From Lineus longissimus (lineage: Eukaryota; Nemertea; Pilidiophora; Heteronemertea; Lineidae): a DNA stretch of 64,000 bases. The stretch covers positions 15,733,808-15,797,807 of the forward strand of contig NC_088315.1 of assembly GCF_910592395.1 (NCBI RefSeq), read 5' to 3'. The notes beneath the pieces were generated by a model, which searched no databases, was not told the DNA's origin, and saw only the letters and a list, made by a program, of their open reading frames with translations. Positions 58,819 to 64,000 of this stretch are shown here, piece after piece (within the stretch, counting starts at the first letter, position 1; each line of letters opens with the position of its first letter). The position numbers and the translations under genes were made by a program.

Positions 58819-61341
58819 GTGTGGCCTCTCAAGATGCTGGCTCTGCCGCTCTTGTTAGCGTCCTTCTTGTCATTATTGGGCTTTCCAGCCCTCTTATTGG
58901 GCCTGTTACCCTTCTGGGTATTCAGGTGCCCGGGTGCCGGTGTATCGGGGATTATTAGTCCCCGTCCCGGTTCGTCCCCGGCTCGCCAGTCCGCCCCGTC
59001 GGACTCTGCGACTGCGGTTTCGTCCGCTGCCGGGACGCTGCCTTCTGCTTCTCCGGCCCCTCGGCCGTCGAAGAAGCAGAAGCCGACCCGGAGAGGCCCC
59101 AGAAAGTCTGGTGCGGCCTCTTCTAAGTCCCCCTCCGCTGTTTCTTCTCAGCGGGGGCGAGGCCCCCGGAGCTCTGGCGCCGTTTCGGCGCCCGACTCCG
59201 GGGCTCGGGCCGGGCACCCTCCATTCGGAGGTGTGCCCCCCGGGTTCTCTCCTAGGTTGAGCGCCGGTGACCCCCTCATCGGGGCGCCCCCTAGGGAGAT
59301 TGGCTCCTCCCCCCTTTCACAGGGGGTCGAAGTGAGCGGGACTCTGGACGCTTTGCGTCCCGATCCCCTGGGCGTTGAGCATACCCCGCTGGAGGCAGAC
59401 CTCCTGATTCAGGAACTCCTCCGGCTACCGGCCGTGGAGTCCTTAGTCACGTCTAAGCCCCCACCTGGCCGGGTTTCCTCCGCCCTCCCCCGTCGGGACC
59501 CCCCTGCTGCGGCATTGGGTCGTCCCCCGTCCTCCTCCGGGTTGGATGTGCCTCCGGCAGTGTCTTCGGTTGTGACTGTCTCGTCAGATTACACCGTCAC
59601 ATCTGACCGCTCTGAGGCGACGGGGCGTATCCCATCGGGTTATGAGGCCTGGCAGGCGGCTCACCCCAATTTCCGTCCCCTTCTGAGGACGTCGACCGCC
59701 TCCCCGTGGGTTACTGCAGACTCGGGCGTCACCCCCCCTGTTCTGCCGCCCCCTCTTGTCTCGCACGGAGGTGACCTACCCCCCTGGGGTAGGGGTGCGA
59801 CAATGGGGCATTACGTCCGTTCTAGAGACCCTAGGGTCTGTCCGGACGTCGGGAGGGTTCGCCCCACGATTTCGCCGGTGCGACCCCGTCCCTCCCTGTC
59901 TGGCTCTGCGGGTCTGAGCTCCACCCCCTTTGTGGTGAGTAGCCCCCCGCCATCCCTGCCTGCCCCAGGTATGTCCAGACAGGATCCCCGGCCTATCGCA
60001 CCGGGCCTTACGGCCCAGCAGCGTCAGGTCCTGCAGAGTTTGGCTGCCCATCTGGAGACCAAAAATCTCTCAGATAGGGCCCCTCAGCAGCAGGCCGGGA
60101 GACCAGTGGCCTTTGAGCTGCCCCAAGTCCCCATGGAGGTCGACTATCAATTCGATGAGTCGCAATCTTCCATCGGGCAGGCCCCTCAGGCTGACTGCCC
60201 CTCTGGAACAGAGGACCCCACCATTGTGGCTGGGATGCGCGATCTTCGCGCGCTCGTCCGGCAGTTCGTGCCGACCGAGCATTGTCCTCTCCCGCCGGTC
60301 AACCCCGCGCTCGGCCGTGCTCCCTTCGATCTTTTCGGGGATGCCGACGAGCCGGACTTGGCTGCCGTGCCGGACCGGGCACTCGATGAGTTGCCCCCCT
60401 CCCCTGCCTTGATCAGAGCCTCTCATTGGCTCGATTCAACGCTTAGGGACACGGCGCCGTCCTGCGGGGGCCACCAGCGCTCCCTGGTCTCGACTTTGCC
60501 GTCGACTGGACCGGGAGCCTGGACGAAGGCGGGGAAGCGCTTCACGGCCACTTCCCCTCACAGTCCTTCGTATAGGCCAGAATACTATAGAGTATCGCCG
60601 TCGGGGACTGACCCGGTCTCACTCATCCCCTTGAGGGATGATGTGCAGCTCGCCGGGTTGGTCGTTCCGAAAGTCCTCACGTCTGCTCCTATGAGGGATG
60701 CCAAGAACGATGAGGCCCTGGCCAAGGAGACGCAGTCGGTGTTATCGTACGCCGACTTGACGCTCTGTGCCCTGTCCAGGTCGTTGGCTGCGGACGCCAC
60801 GGATGAGCAACGCATCCTGGCTATGTCCTTACAGCAGTCACTGCAACATGCCAGTGACTTAGCTGCCAAACAAGCAGCCAACGCGGTGCTGAAGCGCCGG
60901 GACCTCCTCATCGAGGGGCTGAGTGTGGTCCGCGCCCAGTTTCTGCGCGGGGCCTTGCGGACCGCCCCTTTGGGCGGTCCCTTCTTATTCCACGATTCGC
61001 TGCCTGATACCTTAGGGGCTCAGCGCGAGTCGGATAAGAGTCGTGAGGGGGACCCTCCTCCCCCCAGACAGGCCCCCCGCCCGCGTTCCTCTTCATGGTC
61101 CGCGGGCCGGGGACGTCAGCCGGAGTTTAGACGCCCCCGGGGTGCGTCGGCCTCTCGTGGGCCCTCGGCCTCGCAGGGCTCCTCCGGGTCTTTTCGTCCC
61201 CGAGGGCAGACAGAAGCTGCGGCTCCAGCCCGCCCCTCCAATAAGCGCCACCGCTCCTCAGGTCAGGGCGGAGGTGGCGGGCAGCCCAAGCGCCCCTTCC
61301 GGCCACAACAGCGGAAGGGTCGCGGGGGCAGGCGTCGGTGA
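58819..61341 (+). CDS. Gag-like ORF1 of the DIRS-like element
   Basis: 840 residues. A hydrophobic N-terminal stretch (MLALPLLLASFLSLLGFPAL) is followed by a very Pro/Ser/Arg-rich region to ~residue 400. A better-conserved domain lies at ~470-720 (MRDLRALVRQFVPTEHCPLP; FDLFGDADEPDL; SYADLTLCALSRSLAADATD), and the basic Gly/Arg-rich C-terminus suits nucleic-acid binding. No zinc knuckle. Its last 299 bp overlap ORF2. The ORF's first Met may not be the true start because upstream sequence could also code. Confidence 0.7.
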   Translation: MWPLKMLALPLLLASFLSLLGFPALLLGLLPFWVFRCPGAGVSGIISPRPGSSPARQSAPSDSATAVSSAAGTLPSASPAPRPSKKQKPTRRGPRKSGAASSKSPSAVSSQRGRGPRSSGAVSAPDSGARAGHPPFGGVPPGFSPRLSAGDPLIGAPPREIGSSPLSQGVEVSGTLDALRPDPLGVEHTPLEADLLIQELLRLPAVESLVTSKPPPGRVSSALPRRDPPAAALGRPPSSSGLDVPPAVSSVVTVSSDYTVTSDRSEATGRIPSGYEAWQAAHPNFRPLLRTSTASPWVTADSGVTPPVLPPPLVSHGGDLPPWGRGATMGHYVRSRDPRVCPDVGRVRPTISPVRPRPSLSGSAGLSSTPFVVSSPPPSLPAPGMSRQDPRPIAPGLTAQQRQVLQSLAAHLETKNLSDRAPQQQAGRPVAFELPQVPMEVDYQFDESQSSIGQAPQADCPSGTEDPTIVAGMRDLRALVRQFVPTEHCPLPPVNPALGRAPFDLFGDADEPDLAAVPDRALDELPPSPALIRASHWLDSTLRDTAPSCGGHQRSLVSTLPSTGPGAWTKAGKRFTATSPHSPSYRPEYYRVSPSGTDPVSLIPLRDDVQLAGLVVPKVLTSAPMRDAKNDEALAKETQSVLSYADLTLCALSRSLAADATDEQRILAMSLQQSLQHASDLAAKQAANAVLKRRDLLIEGLSVVRAQFLRGALRTAPLGGPFLFHDSLPDTLGAQRESDKSREGDPPPPRQAPRPRSSSWSAGRGRQPEFRRPRGASASRGPSASQGSSGSFRPRGQTEAAAPARPSNKRHRSSGQGGGGGQPKRPFRPQQRKGRGGRRR

Positions 61342-63457
61342 CTTGTCACCTTCTCCTCGGGCGCTAATAGGCGACACTCCCTCGGACTCTGTCGTTGGGG
61401 GCCGACTGCGCCATTTCGCAGCCTTTTGGGTCGGATGGTGTCAAAAAGGCTCCCCAGTCCCGGACATGCTCCGGCACGGGGTTCGCCTCGATTTTGCCCA
61501 TCCTCCCCCAACGACATCGACTCCCCACCCGGTATTACCCCCCGTGGACCCGGCCAGGGCCGAAGCCCTTCGGTCCGAGGTCAACTCCCTCCTCCAGAAG
61601 GAGGCTGTCACGGTGGTGGAAGACCACTCCTCCCCGGGCTTTTACAGCCACATCTTCTTGGTTCCGAAGAAGTCGGGAAAATGGAGATTGGTCATAGACC
61701 TGTCCAGCCTGAACCGGTTCCTCAGGGTACCCAGTTTCAGGATGGAAACAACAAGGTCAGTGGCAACAGCGGTGCAGCCCGACGATTGGGCCGTCTCCAT
61801 GGACTTGCAGGATGCGTATTTTCACATCCCAGTCCATCCAGACTTTCAACATTTCCTTCGCTTTTACTTCGAAGGCAAAATTTATCAGTTTCAGGCCTTG
61901 CCTTTCGGCCTGGCTTCCGCTCCGCTTATTTTCACAACCGTCGTCAGGGCGTTCGCCGCCCCGTTTCACGCTTTGGGCTTCAAGCTCCATTGCTACTTAG
62001 ACGACTGGCTGCTGCGTTGCCAATCCCGTCCCCGTCTTCTCAAGCAGACTCGGTTCTTGCTCAAGACGGCGACCCAGGCCGGGTGGATAACAAACTTAGA
62101 AAAATCCGAGCTAGACCCGTCTCAGGATTTTGTCTTCGTGGGAGTACGTTTCCGTACCAGAGAGGGCCTCATGTCCCCACCTCAGGACCGGGTCACCAAG
62201 ATCCGGTCTCTGATTCGGGCTTTCCGTCGTCGAGACAGCGCCACAGCCAGACAGTTCCTGTCCCTGCTGGGCCTGCTCAATTCGGCGGCGGACCAGGTTC
62301 CTCTCGGTCGCCTGTATATGCGCCCCCTCCAGCTCCTCCTACTCTCGAGTTGGCGCCCCTTCTCGGACCCACTCGATCGAGCAGTAGCACTCCCTTCCAT
62401 GCTACTGGAGGACGTTTGGAGGTTCTGGGGGACGGGGACGGAGCTCCTCCGCGGGGTGCAGCTCCGTCCGTTACCCCCCCAGATGTCCCTCTTCACGGAC
62501 GCCTCCCTCTTCGGATGGGGGGCTCACCTGAACGAGGGCGACCTGACCACCAAGGGCACGTGGTCAGGGGAGGAGTCTCGCCTTTCGATCAATATTCTCG
62601 AAATGCAGGCTGTCATCCTAGCCGTGAAGGCCTTTTCGTCCCGGTTACGGGGTCACAGGGTATCTCTGTTCTCCGACAACTCGACTGTCGTCGCCTATAT
62701 TCGGAGACAAGGGGGAACGAGGTCCGACACTCTGTGTCGTCTGACATGGGACCTCCTACAATTTTGTCGTCGGCTGGACATCCAGCTCTTCCCCCGTCAC
62801 ATCCCCGGCAAGAGGAACATCCTGGCGGATGCTCTCTCCAGAGCCGATCGCTTAGTCCAGACCGAGTGGACCCTCCATCAGGAGATTGTGTCCCGGCTGG
62901 CCGGGATGTGGGATGCGCCGATTGTGGACCTTTTCGCCACTCGCCTCAACAAGAGATTCACCCTGTATTACTCCCCTCTCCCGGACGACGAGGCCTTGGG
63001 AGTAGACAGCCTGTCGGCCTCCTGGGACGGCCTCAATGCTTATGCATTCCCGCCAACCCCTCTGTTGCTGCCGGTTCTGAACAAAGTGGCCTCATCGCGC
63101 GTCAGGCTTTGCCTGATCGCCCCTTGTTGGCCGAACCAAGCTTGGTTCCCGGTGTTGCTGGAGCTCCTGACGGACCACCCCCGCAGATTGCCGGAGTGGG
63201 ACCGCCTGCTATATCACCCGATAGGCCGGGTCTACCATCAGGACCCTTCTTTCTACAGGCTTCACGCCTGGAGACTATCGGGCATTTCCTCCGAGAGAGA
63301 GGCTTTTCGGAGGACGTTATCCGAAAAGTCGCTCAGCCTCAGAGACAGTCTACCCTTACATCATACGACAGTAAGTGGCTCGTCTTTCGAGACTGGTGCG
63401 GAGAGCACGGAGTTTCTCCGATCGCTCCCACTCTTCCCAACTTCCTCGATTTCCTAA
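61043..63457 (+). CDS. Reverse transcriptase/RNase H ORF2 of the DIRS-like element
   Basis: 804 residues in the frame next to gag. Domain order: GGRLRHFAAFWVGWCQ entry region; RT fingers KKSGKWRLVIDLSSLN; motif A VSMDLQDAYFHIPVH; FQALPFGLASAPLIFT; catalytic LHCYLDDWLL; RNase H residues LFTDASLFGWGAHL, INILEMQAVILAV, LFSDNSTVVAYI and ILADALSR; then the connector APIVDLFATRLNKRF and LIAPCWPNQAWFPVL. All catalytic positions look intact. The C-terminal ~70 residues are read in overlap with the recombinase. Confidence 0.88.
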   Translation: MRGTLLPPDRPPARVPLHGPRAGDVSRSLDAPGVRRPLVGPRPRRAPPGLFVPEGRQKLRLQPAPPISATAPQVRAEVAGSPSAPSGHNSGRVAGAGVGDLSPSPRALIGDTPSDSVVGGRLRHFAAFWVGWCQKGSPVPDMLRHGVRLDFAHPPPTTSTPHPVLPPVDPARAEALRSEVNSLLQKEAVTVVEDHSSPGFYSHIFLVPKKSGKWRLVIDLSSLNRFLRVPSFRMETTRSVATAVQPDDWAVSMDLQDAYFHIPVHPDFQHFLRFYFEGKIYQFQALPFGLASAPLIFTTVVRAFAAPFHALGFKLHCYLDDWLLRCQSRPRLLKQTRFLLKTATQAGWITNLEKSELDPSQDFVFVGVRFRTREGLMSPPQDRVTKIRSLIRAFRRRDSATARQFLSLLGLLNSAADQVPLGRLYMRPLQLLLLSSWRPFSDPLDRAVALPSMLLEDVWRFWGTGTELLRGVQLRPLPPQMSLFTDASLFGWGAHLNEGDLTTKGTWSGEESRLSINILEMQAVILAVKAFSSRLRGHRVSLFSDNSTVVAYIRRQGGTRSDTLCRLTWDLLQFCRRLDIQLFPRHIPGKRNILADALSRADRLVQTEWTLHQEIVSRLAGMWDAPIVDLFATRLNKRFTLYYSPLPDDEALGVDSLSASWDGLNAYAFPPTPLLLPVLNKVASSRVRLCLIAPCWPNQAWFPVLLELLTDHPRRLPEWDRLLYHPIGRVYHQDPSFYRLHAWRLSGISSEREAFRRTLSEKSLSLRDSLPLHHTTVSGSSFETGAESTEFLRSLPLFPTSSIS

Positions 63458-64000
63458 ACTTTTTGTTTACGGTTCGGAAGTTTTCGGTCCAGGGGGTTAA
63501 GGGCTATCGCTCTGCCATTGCCGTCACCCTTAGACTGACAGGCTCCTGGCAACCGGCTTGGGATGACGCCTTGTCATCGTTGCTTCGCAACATGTCTCTG
63601 GAGCGTCCCCGCTCCTTACATTGCGTCCCCAAGTGGGATCTCTCGGTGGTGTTACGGGCTCTTATGAGATTTCCATTCGAGCCCTTGCACCTAGCAGATA
63701 GGAAGCATCTTACCTTTAAGACCGTCTTCTTGGTGGCCTTAGCTACGGCCCAGAGACGGTCCGAGCTCCATGCCCTAGCTTTTGACAAGCTAGCCTTCAA
63801 TGAGAGGGGCGCGGTCCTAGAATTTGTCCCAGGCTTTATTGCGAAGAACCAGGCGCCTTCCACCTCCAGGCGCCCGGTTCTTATTCCATCCCTTTCCAGG
63901 GTGGTCTCTCGAGACCTCCCGGATAGAACTCTCTGCCCCGTCCGGGCCTTGAGGTTCTATGTCGATAAGACCAAAGACCCTGCCGTCCGTCTCGGCAGAA
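63241..64000 (+). CDS. Tyrosine recombinase ORF3 of the DIRS-like element (partial)
   Basis: Open in the third frame to the window edge. The region RERGFSEDVIRKVAQPQRQS, then STLTSYDSKWLVFRDWC begins the core-binding domain. FKTVFLVALATAQRRSELHA holds the first catalytic Arg in its usual R-x-S-E-L setting, and TLCPVRALRFYVDKTKD is the conserved linker. The HxxR and Tyr residues lie beyond 64000. The exact start is uncertain because the frame stays open far upstream. It integrates circular cDNA by site-specific recombination. Confidence 0.82.

Larger units (their letters stand above)
58480..64000 (+). mobile_element. GC-rich DIRS-like retrotransposon, ORFs intact, 3' end outside window
   Basis: Gag-like, RT/RNase H and tyrosine recombinase ORFs overlap in three frames on the plus strand, as in DIRS elements. 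All three are open over their whole visible length. GC content rises sharply from about 58480-58600, unlike the AT-rich host DNA and the left DIRS-like copy. The left terminal repeat could not be delimited. It sits in the intron after exon 11 of the RNF213-like gene, in the same orientation. Confidence 0.8.

Noticed and set aside
58906-62496. Long minus-strand and alternate-frame ORFs in the GC-rich retroelement
   Set aside because: They mirror the real gag and RT frames, are Arg/Pro/Gly-rich and carry no motifs. They are by-products of high GC.

Overview
The window is animal nuclear DNA, probably from a marine invertebrate. A deuterostome is my guess, with low confidence. The reasons are split, phase-consistent exons of an RNF213-like gene and a dense mix of eukaryotic transposons: a Polinton, DIRS-order, Penelope-like and LINE retroelements, Harbinger and MITEs. 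No prokaryotic operon, rRNA or tRNA was recognised.

Layout. (1) Bases 1-4613: a small decayed reading frame, then a broken tyrosine-recombinase (DIRS-order) retrotransposon on the minus strand. (2) Bases 4620-23095: one complete 18.5-kb Polinton/Maverick (virus-like DNA transposon) with terminal inverted repeats and a perfect 6-bp target duplication (GGTGGT). It carries protein-primed DNA polymerase B (broken by a 70-bp tandem duplication), chromodomain integrase, packaging ATPase, double-jelly-roll major capsid protein, two penton-like minor capsid proteins, an HNH endonuclease and several membrane or unknown proteins. (3) Bases 23102-37600: repeat-rich DNA with duplicated blocks, a 5'-truncated LINE, MITE-like elements and hairpins, and no convincing host gene. 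(4) Bases 37604-57857: eleven plus-strand exons, all joining in phase, that read as the N-terminal third of an RNF213 (mysterin)-like protein (zinc-binding CxxC region, acidic linker, CBM20-like fold, N-terminal arm). Its introns hold a tandem repeat family, a Penelope-like element, a Harbinger transposon and a TTAA-flanked MITE. (5) About 58480-64000: a GC-rich, apparently intact DIRS-like retrotransposon (gag, RT/RNase H, tyrosine recombinase) running off the window.

The most unusual signal is inside the Polinton. More than 25 copies of a 25-nt double stem-loop are scattered through it: GGAC-NNN-GTCC, 3 nt, then GAGC-NNN-GCTC. Copies lie in both orientations, often in arrays with a 30-bp period, and I saw none elsewhere in the window. 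Stems covary (GAAC/GTTC, AGAC/GTCT, CAAC/GTTG, TGAC/GTCA) and loops vary freely. Many copies sit in frame inside genes (polymerase, integrase, HNH protein, a penton-like protein, three unknown proteins), and others fill all three gaps between convergent genes. They recall Rickettsia palindromic elements and fungal mitochondrial double-hairpin elements, but I know of no description in Polintons. The Polinton also has a poxvirus-like TAAATG at most start codons, and termini that are themselves about 130-bp palindromes.
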